A stretch of 64,000 bases of DNA from Protula sp. h YS-2021 (GCA_949752745.1 OX457028.1:19968221-20032220), one strand, 5' to 3'. Positions 47,762-57,000 are shown, numbered from the stretch's first letter. Program-made: numbers and translations. Notes: a model not told the origin generated them from the sequence alone.

Positions 47762-48034
47762 TATACTACAGTATAGATTAACCACTCTCTCACTTCATCA
47801 AACAGTCTTGGATCAAATCGAGTCAAGTGATATGCTGCTTCCACATCAAACTCTTCAGCTCCAGCAATGTTTGACTCTTCACTCCTTACGCAAGTTTGAC
47901 AAGTTCAGCATGGAATGAGCAAGTTCCCAATAGCTGTCAAAGTGTTCCAGTTGTTGTTGAATAGATCCAAAACGTGTCAGTTCACTTATCATGTAGTCCA
48001 CAAACTTGTTCTTGAAACATGTTTCTATATCCAT
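47761..48034 (-). pseudogene. Small accessory protein split by a one-base frameshift
   Basis: The first frame starts at the ATG at 48,034 (MDIETCFKNKFVDYM) and runs 51 codons to TGA at 47,879. In a second frame, coding-like sequence (EEFDVEAAYHLTRFDPRLFD) runs to TAA at 47,761, which overlaps the next gene's ATG. The join lies near 47,885-47,895. Its N-terminal pattern (FxxxFVDYM) loosely resembles the protein starting at 49,168 (VFKVNYADWM). Function unknown. Confidence 0.45.
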
Positions 48035-48093
48035 CCTTTACATGTCCACACGTCTACATACTTTGGAGGTTAGTAAGCAAATGACTTGTAGTC

Positions 48094-48705
48094 TTACTCG
48101 ACAGATACTGTTAGTGAGCCGCACTTGTTGCAGAAGTTGTCAGGTTCACACAACTTGCAATTGTACTTATGGCAGTGGCAATCATAATCCTCAGCATACC
48201 CGTAAGCACCACAATATTCACAGGTAAGCTCAAGTTGATTTTGCACGTTCATATTCTCCAATCGCACTTCAGCCAGTCTGTCCTTGGATAACTTTGACAC
48301 TTTCATTCGATTGTCCTTTTGCAGCTTGATAGGAGTTTTCTTCCAATGACATTTCGTACATGGCAATAAGGTTGAGGTTATGCTCTCGATTTCCTGAAGC
48401 AATGTCTCCCATTCACCATCATTCATGTTGATGTAACGCGTCCCTTCAAACAGTGATGTTTGCACAAAACTCACATAGCGCATATCCAAGTATGAAATGA
48501 CTTCAAGCCACTTCGCTTCTGTTAAGTACAGTTTGAAGCCTATGTTGCGTAATCGTGACAAGTTCTGCAACACAATCTTCCACAAGGATGGTGATAAAGC
48601 AAGCCATCTCTCTCCACGTTTGATTCGAAGAAATGGTCCAAATTCTCCATGCTCCACAGTAATGGTTAAGTTTGCACTAATTTTAAAGCTGCTTGTCTTC
48701 TCCAT
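48094..48705 (-). CDS. Two-repeat accessory protein 4 with Cys-rich tail
   Basis: 203 residues from the ATG at 48,705 (MEKTSSFKISANL). Repeat A: LTITVEHGEFGPFLRIKRGE, then WLALSPSLWKIVLQNL. Repeat B: GFKLYLTEAKWLEVI, then RYINMNDGEWETLLQEI. These match the plan of the proteins at 40.4-41.4 kb on the other strand. The extra C-terminal part holds many Cys/His (CTKCHWKK, CEYCGAYGYAEDYDCHCHKY, CKLCEPDNFCNKCG), a likely multi-zinc module. The combination suggests a nucleic-acid-binding regulator. PC4 similarity is a hypothesis. Confidence 0.6.
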   Translation of the reverse strand: MEKTSSFKISANLTITVEHGEFGPFLRIKRGERWLALSPSLWKIVLQNLSRLRNIGFKLYLTEAKWLEVISYLDMRYVSFVQTSLFEGTRYINMNDGEWETLLQEIESITSTLLPCTKCHWKKTPIKLQKDNRMKVSKLSKDRLAEVRLENMNVQNQLELTCEYCGAYGYAEDYDCHCHKYNCKLCEPDNFCNKCGSLTVSVE

Positions 48706-48740
48706 GGCTGTACAATGAAATGATAACTGAGTCCACTCCC

Positions 48741-48747
48741 TTTTATA
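48741..48747 (-). promoter_or_regulatory. TATA box, two-repeat protein 4
   Basis: TATAAAA followed by GGG on the minus strand, 35 bp before the ATG at 48,705. It overlaps the 3' end of the preceding gene. Confidence 0.6.
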
Positions 48748-49168
48748 CCCAACTATACCCAGCAAACATCATGCAAAGTTTTGAATTCACTTCAACTCGT
48801 CCATGGTTGAATCGGACAAGCTCGGATACATTCGTCGTCAATGGAACATCATCATCATAATGTAAAATGATTCTTGCCGCCACAACTAACATGAGCTCAG
48901 CTGCCCAAATTGTATTCGCGTTGATAAATGCTGAATCAATGTCGTAAGTTAATGGCAAATGCAGTTCACATTCACGTAGAAATGAGTGGATGAAACGATC
49001 TCTTGGAATGGTCTTTCCAACCGCTTCCCAATGCTGATGCAAATTCTTCACTTGTAACATCCAATCCGATTCAAAAGCAGGAAGCTTTGAAAACATCCAG
49101 TCAGCATAATTCACTTTGAAGACGTCATCCATGGTCTCTACACATCGATGAAGAAGTAATGTTGACAT
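48743..49168 (-). CDS. 141-residue accessory protein, unknown
   Basis: Starts MSTLLLHRCVETMDDVFKVN from the ATG at 49,168; an internal Met (MDDVF) is an alternative. Helix-rich, with WMLQVKNLHQHWEAVGKTIP and a hydrophobic AELMLVVAARIILHY segment. No domain recognised. It has its own TATA box and belongs to the right-edge accessory block. Confidence 0.5.
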   Translation of the reverse strand: MSTLLLHRCVETMDDVFKVNYADWMFSKLPAFESDWMLQVKNLHQHWEAVGKTIPRDRFIHSFLRECELHLPLTYDIDSAFINANTIWAAELMLVVAARIILHYDDDVPLTTNVSELVRFNHGRVEVNSKLCMMFAGYSWV

Positions 49169-49191
49169 TGTAAATGGTTTTACTTCACTCC

Positions 49192-49198
49192 TTTTATA
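49192..49198 (-). promoter_or_regulatory. TATA box, 141-residue protein
   Basis: TATAAAA followed by GGAGTG on the minus strand, 23 bp before the ATG at 49,168. Confidence 0.55.
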
Positions 49199-49204
49199 TG
49201 GACA

Positions 49205-50296
49205 TTACATGTATGTTTTCATGAGATGTTTGCAAAATCGCGGAGTGATCTCGTTGAAACCATCCAGAAAGGCTGTTGGCAAACCGTCTGTTAGCGATTG
49301 TTTCATGACAATTACTAAAAAGTCTCCTCGTTTACGACTCCCAATTATCCATTGAAAGAGCATTGGTATGGTGAAATGTCCTTTTTCATAGAGGTAGGCC
49401 ATCATATCATACACCTTAATACGTTCTTCAAGGTACTTGAAGCCATGTAGCATGACCTTTGCACATTTGGAATCGCGATGCTCATCAACACACTTTGGTG
49501 TCGGTAGACATAAAGTCTTAAAAAGTTCCTCATGAAGACTTCTAATAAGTTGAACGAAACGTCGGGTCATGGCTTCGGAGAACTGCGGCTCTGACGCGGG
49601 AACATGCTCTAGGTTTCCTTCTAGCATGTAGATAAGCTGAATGACAGTGTTCACTTCTTCTGTTAGGTACATGTATGTGTGTTGATCGAAAAAGCCTTCT
49701 TCACATAAACACCATAAAATGTTGCAATCGATCAGAGGAATCACTGCTCGAAAGTTTCGTTTCAACAGCGCGACGTCTTCATCAGTAACAGGAATAGTTT
49801 TGCTCAATTCAAATTTAGATTTGAGCTGCTTGTCATCGTCGTCGCTGTCGTCATCGTTGTCGTCATCGTCATCGTTGTCGTCATTGCTGTCGTTGTCGTC
49901 GTCGTTGTCGTCATCGTTGTCGTCATCGTTTGACATGACCACTTCTTCTTCCTCAAGATGTTCTAGATGTGCCTTTAACTTTGTACTAAGTGGCTTGGTA
50001 GCACCATTGACAAGCGCATTTGCCACCCAGAATGGGTAGTCAGATCCCTCAGGATCGGGCATTGGTTGCTGTACTGGCGGGGCACCTTCCTCATGCCTAG
50101 TTTGCTGTACTGTAGACACGTCCGACGGAGCCCCTAATGCTTCCTCCAAGGCTTTTTCAGCTTCTGTCAGTGTACTTAGGAAGGTAGCAGTCTCCTCTGC
50201 AGTTAAAACTGCATCTGGAAAAGCCATTGTTTCGTTGTTGAAGAGGCTATCAATTTCCATATTACTAGCTGAAGGTGTTATCAGAGACGTTTCCAT
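49205..50296 (-). CDS. Large accessory protein with Asp-rich tract, unknown
   Basis: 363 residues from the ATG at 50,296 (METSLITPSASNMEID). The N-terminal third is acidic and Thr/Pro-rich. A run of about 45 residues, almost all Asp/Asn/Ser, is encoded by (GAC/GAT)n repeats at about 49,835-49,935. The C-terminal two thirds look globular and helical (LLKRNFRAVIPLIDCNILWC, then HGFKYLEERIKVYDMMAYLY). Acidic tracts suit histone mimicry or transcription activation, but I recognise no family. It has its own TATA box and is the outermost right-arm gene. Confidence 0.55.
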   Translation of the reverse strand: METSLITPSASNMEIDSLFNNETMAFPDAVLTAEETATFLSTLTEAEKALEEALGAPSDVSTVQQTRHEEGAPPVQQPMPDPEGSDYPFWVANALVNGATKPLSTKLKAHLEHLEEEEVVMSNDDDNDDDNDDDNDSNDDNDDDDDNDDDSDDDDKQLKSKFELSKTIPVTDEDVALLKRNFRAVIPLIDCNILWCLCEEGFFDQHTYMYLTEEVNTVIQLIYMLEGNLEHVPASEPQFSEAMTRRFVQLIRSLHEELFKTLCLPTPKCVDEHRDSKCAKVMLHGFKYLEERIKVYDMMAYLYEKGHFTIPMLFQWIIGSRKRGDFLVIVMKQSLTDGLPTAFLDGFNEITPRFCKHLMKTYM

Positions 50297-50330
50297 GATG
50301 TCAAGTATCCTAGCATTCAAGAACACTCGC

Positions 50331-50337
50331 TTTTATA
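50331..50337 (-). promoter_or_regulatory. TATA box, Asp-rich protein
   Basis: TATAAAA followed by GCGAG on the minus strand, 34 bp before the ATG at 50,296. Confidence 0.6.
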
Positions 50338-50364
50338 CTACTCATTGCTGAACCAGAAGCTCGT

Positions 50365-50450
50365 TGGAGGGGGGGGGGGGGGGTCCTGTCCCGACTGCCG
50401 GCTAGGGGGGGGGGGGGGGGTCGCTGCCGACTACCGGCTCGACTCCTCAT
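50365..50450. repeat. Right-arm G-tract block
   Basis: Two runs of 14-16 G around TCCTGTCCCGACTGCCGGCT and TCGCTGCCGACTACCGGCTC. These are inverted relatives of the C-tract units in the left arm. A TTTTTACCACCTGTTACAGT segment with CTTTGCCGCCTGT follows at 50,466-50,505 and recurs at 51,559-51,602. Confidence 0.8.
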
Positions 50451-50984
50451 TATCCATACTACTCATTTTTACCACCTGTTACAGTATCGACTTTGCCGCC
50501 TGTGTGTTTATACATCGTAGGCAGAACAACAGCTGTGTGTCTAGCACAGTCGACTTTGTACTTTTAAGCTATTTGAGAAAAGAATGACTCTTAGAAAAAA
50601 TGCTGTTAGAGAACAGGAGAAAACTTTTACATATTGAAAGAGTATTCTAAAAAATATGTGCTAACGTTTAACTTTTAATCCGGATGTCAACTCTTTTAGG
50701 ATAGCATAGTACATGGTTTGTAACATATTCATTTAGATTAGTAAGAGATACTATATTCAGGTAAGTTTTTTTCTGTTGTTTTGTGTTTGCACATTTTTTA
50801 GTAAAAAAAAAAATTCTACAATGCTGTAAAATGTTGCAAAACAGGCTGACCAATACACAATTCATAAACCAGTACGGGAGCACAGGGTTAAAAAAAAACT
50901 AGTCAACGAGAGCAAAAAAAAAAAAATGTATTGAAAGCTTTGTTGAGCTGATTAGGAAAAGAATCATTTGATTCTGTGTTATTC

Positions 50985-51395
50985 AGCATGCCTGCTAAGA
51001 CGTGCCGGTGAAGTGGGAGTTCTAGCAGTACGGTCTCAGGCACAGCGTGTGTACAGGAGCGGGTGTAGTGTGGTGTTCAATTGGTGCGTCTGAGGTGCAT
51101 AACGGGTGCAGCGGCGGTGTGTCAAAGGAACTGGGGGCAGCGCGTTGTTAGTGTTACAGCACCTTTCGGAAGGGTGCAATTTCATGGTGTGGTCCGTACT
51201 TTGACGGACACAGCTTCAGTGTATACATAGAGGAGGTGCTGTGTTACTACAAGGAGAACAGCGTGTGGTGCATTGTGGTGCACCAGGTTTAGTACCGGTT
51301 GGAATATGCTTGTCTTTGATAAGGTGTTTTCATTAAAGATATTTGGTGTGTTTGGGAATTTAAAACGTTTTTTTTTGTGTGTGTTGAAATAAAAC
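50985..51395. other. GC-richer right-arm segment ending in a poly(A) signal
   Basis: The block 50,985-51,300 contrasts with AT-rich flanks. Protein-like stretches without stops appear in three rightward frames (for example LLRRAGEVGVLAVRSQ near 50,995 and YFDGHSFSVYIEEVLCYYKE near 51,200), but no frame runs through. AATAAA follows at 51,388-51,393. It may be a decayed gene or an untranslated RNA. Confidence 0.25.
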
Positions 51396-51645
51396 TATTA
51401 AAATTCAGGTTATGTCAGTTTACTTATTTTCATGGCCCGTGTGAACACACTCCCGTTGCTATTCGCGACACATGGTAACCCCAGCGTCATTTGAACCTCA
51501 GAGAACGTAAGCTTTGCCTCTTGCATTCATTGTTTTTTAACACTGCTAGCAATGTTGATTTTTACCACCTGTTACAGTATCCACGCCGGCTTTGCCGCCT
51601 GTCTGTTTGCAAACACTGCATAACAAGAGCTGTGTGTGTTTTAGA

Positions 51646-51966
51646 CTGACGTCACTGAGCTAGATTCGGTGGCAGAACCCAATGAGTTAAAAAAAATTCT
51701 CGACTGCCGCCTGGGGGGGGGGGAGGGGAGGGAGGGGAGGGGAGGGGAGGGGAGGGGGTCTGACATCACTGAACTGGAATCGGCAGCACAACCAAGTGAG
51801 CTGGAATCAACGTCCACACTTTATGGTCAGACTTGACTGCCGCCTGGGGGGGGGGGTCTGACGTCACTGAGCTAGATTCGGCGGCAGAACCAGATGAGCT
51901 GGAAAAAAAAAAATTCTCGACTGCCGCCTGGGGCGGGGGGGGGGTCCCGACTGCCGGCTTGGGGGG
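51646..51966. repeat. Right-arm tandem units of about 100 bp
   Basis: Three units share CTGACRTCACTGARCT, RGATTCGGYRGCAGAACC, AAATTCTCGACTGCCGCCTG and a G-run of 8-16. (GGGGA)n fills 51,712-51,758. The units link the right terminal repeat with the G-tract blocks. Confidence 0.8.
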
Positions 51967-51970
51967 GGCT

Positions 51971-52156
51971 GGTGTCTTGATTTTTGCCACCTGTCCTGTA
52001 GCACACCGATTTGGCATGTGATCAAATTCTTGTGTGCCACTTATGCTCATTTGAATGTGGCTCGGCTAGGGGGGGGGGGGATGACGTCACTGCAGTGGCA
52101 TGCCTGGGGTAAAATGACGTCACTTCCTGGCTCAGAACCCCTCTTTTCCCCCTACT
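51971..52156 (-). repeat. Polinton right terminal inverted repeat
   Basis: Runs from GGTGTCTTGATTTTTGCC to CCCCTCTTTTCCCCCTACT. It is the inverted match to the left terminus, including both TGACGTCA palindromes (about 52,081 and 52,115). Confidence 0.97.
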
Positions 52157-52162
52157 TCTTAA
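52157..52162. repeat. Polinton target-site duplication (right)
   Basis: TCTTAA directly follows the terminal ACT and is identical to 35,387-35,392. Confidence 0.95.
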
Positions 52163-52253
52163 GTAGAATGGGGTTTAATGTTGCGATTTGATTGCTCCGT
52201 CGTCGCAACCAACCTCAAATTCAAGTCATGTCGCAATAAGAATGTTCACTGGG
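52163..52253. repeat. Remainder of the split ACGTC-rich repeat, right of Polinton
   Basis: Reads GTTGCGATTTGATT...CGTCGTCGCAACCAACCTCA and ends AGAATGTTCACTGGG. Its reverse complement matches the start of the copy at 5314 (CCCAGTGAGCATTCT...GATTTGAGGTTGCGACG). Confidence 0.75.
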
Positions 52254-53257
52254 AAGGGTTATTTATATGTAGCTCATTACGTCACGCACGTAATTCCGAA
52301 TATGTGAAAGGTAGGAATGTGTGGGCGGGTCATATTTTAGCGCACTGAAGTTACCGAATGGTTTCCTTACATCTCAGCCGATGGTGGTGTAGGGGGAGGG
52401 AGGGTGGGGGTCGGGGGAGCGGTACCAAAATCTGCAAGTGTGCACTTGTTATTATTGCGGTCTCATATATCCTTCACAATAGAAATGTTTTGCTTTATCA
52501 TTGCTTCTATGGCTAAGAACCGGGCCCCAAATCCCCATCCATCCAACAAAAACAACGCTCCTTTTGTTTTTGCGTCTTAGTTTATGATTTTTTGTCATTT
52601 TGCTTGCTATACTACAGCAAAACCTCTATGATGACAAATTGACGACCCCCCAGGAGAAAGATGTCCTCGCCCTGCACTTTATACTAGTGCCCTCTAGTGG
52701 CGTATGGCTTAAGTTGGGAGTGAGAGGGGGTGGATGCGGGAGGGGATAGGCAATTGTCTAGTTACACTGGGAGAGAGCAATCGCGATAAAGCCAATAAAC
52801 GAGAGAACTGGGTGAAATTAAATCGCTCGATAAAACGCCGTCACAGAAGATTTCACTATCTGGCAAATGGGAATTTATTAGAAAACAAACACACATTAAA
52901 AGCATTCGTTGTTTTGCAATGTGCGCAGGCTAGTTTACCCATTATAAATGCTTTGCTATTAAATCTTAAACCTTTCAACTTGATCAATTCATATTTGAAA
53001 TAGAAACGAATTTGAATAGGGCTGTTTTATATTTGATCCGGCAAAGAGATTAATTCCTGCCTGTGTGAAGATTTATCTCCATGTTTATGTAAAAGAAAAC
53101 CGTGACAGAAGACCCACCTACTATGAACTCCATCCTCACTTCTGTGGCTTCTCATAAGACGCTGTTGTAATGGTTTATTCTCAAAATGCAGTACGTAGAA
53201 TAAATACATGTACTTGGGGATTAACTTCAGAAACCTCCACAAACCAAGTTGTAGACA
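52254..53257. other. Noncoding stretch, no gene seen
   Basis: One G-rich patch (about 52,385-52,420) and an 89-codon open frame (52,734-53,003) without recognisable homology. Confidence 0.4.
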
Positions 53258-53267
53258 CATTTAACAC

Positions 53268-54026
53268 GGTATCCAGACAGAAGGGCCTTGGACAAAAGGG
53301 CCTTGGACATATAGGCCTTTCCCAAAACGGCCTTTCCCGAAAAGGTCTTTCCCAAAACGGCTCTAAATGAAAAGTTGGACAAAAGGGCCTTGAGAATTTT
53401 TTCAAGGATTTTAAGTTTTAATTATTTAATAAAATATGCAATAAAATAACAAGTAAAAAACAAACTTCATTGTGTTTTTACAGATAACTGCTATGATGTT
53501 TTGTTTCAATTACTCCCAATCACTCTCTTCAGATTTCCGAAGCACTGTGCCACAGGATAATCCCTCTTTGTACCAATCACTGCCTTGATGTTTTACTCAT
53601 TGCAAAGACTCTTTCAGTTACTTCCCATCACTGTCTTTAGATGCCAGATTTCGCAGTCATTCTGCCACAAAAGATAATCTCTGCCCTTTGTTTCGTTCCT
53701 CTACACTGTGCTGTTTAAACACGCGCTAATCGGGATGATGTTGGCGTGTCAGTGTCTTGCCGATATATAAGAAGTGCTGAATTTGAGGTCTTTACTTGAA
53801 CTGTGACCACTTTTTTAAATCAATAAACTTTGTTTCTGGAGTTGTTATTTTATTACACAAAAAATAAAAATAATTTTGAGAACCATATCCAAGAAAAAAT
53901 TTCTCAAGGCCCTTTTCTCCGACTTTTCATCAGGGCCGTTTTGTACAGACCCTTTCGGAAAAGGCCGTTTTGGGAAAGGCCCCTATGTCCAAGGCCCTTT
54001 TGTCCAGGGCCCTTCTGTCCCGGATT
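53268..54026. mobile_element. MITE-like inverted-repeat element, 759 bp
   Basis: The outer arms are complementary: CAGACAGAAGGGCCTTGGAC, AAAAGGGCCTTGGACAT, CTTTCCCAAAACGGCC on the left against GGCCGTTTTGGGAAAGGCC, ATGTCCAAGGCCCTTTTGTC, AGGGCCCTTCTGTCC on the right. TTCTCAAGGCCCTTTTCT also mirrors AAAAGGGCCTTGAGAA. The interior is AT-rich and noncoding. CATTTAACAC flanks both sides (53,258-53,267 and 54,027-54,036) as a target duplication of about 8-10 bp, fitting an hAT- or Mutator-like mobilising transposase. Confidence 0.85.
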
Positions 54027-54036
54027 CATTTAACAC

Positions 54037-57000
54037 TTGACAAGCCTTTGGCTTGCAAGGTGTTTTTGAATTTGTGCGAACTGCCGTTGGTATCTTTTTT
54101 TTTTCTTGACAGTGAACGGATTTTTTGTGTCATCTACTTAGCTGACACTACGGGCCGTAGGGCCACAAAACTAGGGACTTAGGTAGAACTTGATATAAAC
54201 CTGTGCATGACACCTTTTATTTTCTACTTCGATTTCGTTTTCTTGTTTAAAATGCCATGTGAAAACAGTGTATTTTTTGCAAGTAAATGCGCAGCATTTC
54301 ACGCACAACACATAACACACAGATGTTCAGCTTTGGGCGAGCTCTCACTGCGTAAATAGATAACGCGGCGTATGCCTGCTCATTCAATAAAACCTTAAGC
54401 CAACAAAAACTAAACACTACTCGGCTTATAAAACGTATTCAAGCTGTGTTGTTTGCAATATATTATTCAAGAAATAACCCATTGAAGGAAGTATTTTTGC
54501 GTTTTAATTTTTCTCAAGTGTTTAACAATTTGCTAGCGAAATGAGGTTCTAGTTTAATCCATATATTACAACAGAGGTAAAGACATATTACCAAACAACA
54601 TACTTACCCAATCATCCTAGTATTGTAAATACGTGTTCAACACATGTCAAGCCTGTTACCATACAGAGGGTAACACATGTTAATGGGACAAAGCCGCTAC
54701 ATATTCCCCACATGGTCACAACATTTTAAAATGATTAACAAACGACACAGCCAGATATAATCATGCTGCAAAACAACGTGGCTCACACGTATTTTACCAC
54801 ATTGTCCAACATAGTTCACGAAAACTCTTGACAAAAAATAATGAAATTTGCCAGAAAACGGAGGCACTTGAGCCTCATTTAAAACAGTACATTATAAATA
54901 GTTGAACAAAAAATATTTTTATTTCGCAAAATCTCATCACTTATCTCCACTTTGGGTTGGTTCTCTCAGCTATTGAAATATATCTGAGAGAACCCGCCCA
55001 AAGTTTTGGCGCTTTGGCTTAGTTAGGGTCAATAAGCTTTGGAATCTTCGTCATTCCAAATTCCGTTCACACACATTTCAGATGCTACACCGAACTACTA
55101 GATCTTTTTATGGCAACGGCAAAGTCTGTCTCCCCTAGGCAAGCCCCAACGCCGCAGGTTCCAGAGATGGTTTGAAGTAGTCAAGGACCGTTCTCCACCA
55201 ACACTACCTGAGCAACATCTAGTTGAGGATGGTTCCGTTTCACACAGCCCAAGGCATCCAATCCTCATCTATTAGACCTATTCTCTTATCCACTGGCTAC
55301 TCAACTCCCATGATATGTCTCAGAGACGAGTCTTGCTGCTCGGTTTTGTAGCATTCACAAATAGATAACAATCTCCAAGGAATTTCAAAACAGACAATCT
55401 CTAACTACATAAAGCTTAATTGTAGTAGCATGCGAACAGGCCCAGAAAGCTGAGGTCTTCCACGGTCTGTGCATTAAATACAATAAAAATCGCATATATT
55501 ATGTCCTGGTTGCTGCTTTTTCATCAATACGATTACCAAACCTTATCTAAAGTAATTCACCCAAAATGACTTACAGACTAATACTTTTTGGGCCCCTTTC
55601 ATTGCAGTTGAAATAGTGATCAAGACTTAATCCCATTCTTTGTTTATGTTCGTGTTGACAAAGACTGAACAGGACACAGAGGTGCGTAGCAGGCCCCGGA
55701 CCAGAGATCGTTCCGCTAAACACCTAAACCTATCTCCAAGGGCAACAGGCAGCGCTGCAGGGTCGTACTTCTGCCGAGAACTAATGTCGTGGGTATGGCT
55801 TCGCGTAGGCGGACACTTTTCCCTTCACCATCCATAGACATTTATCATCTAGCCGTAGTGTGCTTAGGCTCTCTTCTTCCTTAGTCTGGCCATACTTGAG
55901 GAAAGAGGGTGGAAAAATTCTCCATACGGAAGTACTCCATTCCTCCGGTAAATGGCAATCATAGTTTGACCGAGCCAGGACATATCTCTGCTGTGAAATA
56001 TTGTTTTTCTCCTTATCACATCAGAACAAATCTGATTTTATATCTAGCTTGTTCTTCTAGCCATTTTATTTATGATCTCTATATTCTGCCACCATATAGC
56101 AACGATTTTAGTTTATTTAAGGAGTTGGTAATAGCTTTAAGCACAATTCAGTTTGATTGCTTGAGATGCAACCTCAAGCAAGCTGTCGACAGTAGGCAGG
56201 GTTTACCATCCGAGGCAGGTTAAAAGGATCAAGATGGCAACTGCAAAGAGAATAGGTTTCTTCTTCCAATTTTTATCCGTTGAGTATCCAGTACCTTGCT
56301 TTTGAAAGGTCGTTTACTCATATGGACAATCATCCTTCGCCATATGCAATCGGGTTTGTTGTATGTATTTTTAAAGCCGCCTGGCGGTTTACTGATTGGA
56401 AGAAGTGATTAAAAGAAAGTCACCGGATACTTTTCAATTCATTTTTTCGATCACCATCTTTTATCACACTTTTGTCTGGAAGGAACGTGGACAAATTCTG
56501 TCACTTGGTGTCTTGCCGGGATTTTCAGCCCCCTTAACGTTTTCAACTCCCATCTAAAGAGATGAAAAACGAACATCAGCGTTTGAGAAATAAAACTGAC
56601 GCTTTGTCCTTTAAACTTTTTACTTTTTATGAATAATAGTGTAGTTTGCATTGCCCGCGTTGGAGTCAGATTGCTGTCCCCGACAAAATAAATTATTCGC
56701 GATTGTTTGTACATGAATAGAGAGTGAATGACTGACTTTTAAGGATGAAACATCAAGGGGTTTTTCTTACGGAAAAGAGACTTTTGGCAACTAAATTCCA
56801 GCTGATATTTCAGTTAACTGCGGTAGGGGGCGTGTATACATGTGTGCCATTTTGTATATCGTAAAACGCTTAATAAGCCTTAACTGATCAAAATTAATAT
56901 TTCAAACAGCGATTAAGTATAAAAATATAAATAGCCATTTTCACATATTTCTAAAAGAACTAATTGCAGTTTTAATCAAAAGATTAATTTGGTTTGGGTT

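Larger units (their letters stand above)
35393..52156. mobile_element. Complete Polinton/Maverick element, 16,764 bp
   Basis: Both ends are preserved. Inverted termini of 184-186 bp start AGT and end ACT, and a 6-bp TCTTAA duplication flanks them. The interior carries the full diagnostic set: protein-primed DNA polymerase B, retroviral-type integrase with chromodomain, A32/FtsK-like packaging ATPase, adenain-like protease, double-jelly-roll-type major capsid and penton-like minor capsid. Left-half genes run rightwards and right-half genes leftwards, converging near 41.5 kb. Accessory genes fill 40.1-41.4 and 47.4-50.3 kb. PolB, the ATPase and two or three small genes are disrupted by single-base changes, so this copy is probably not autonomous unless the breaks are sequencing errors. 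Elements of this kind are regarded as endogenous virus-like transposons. Confidence 0.97.
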
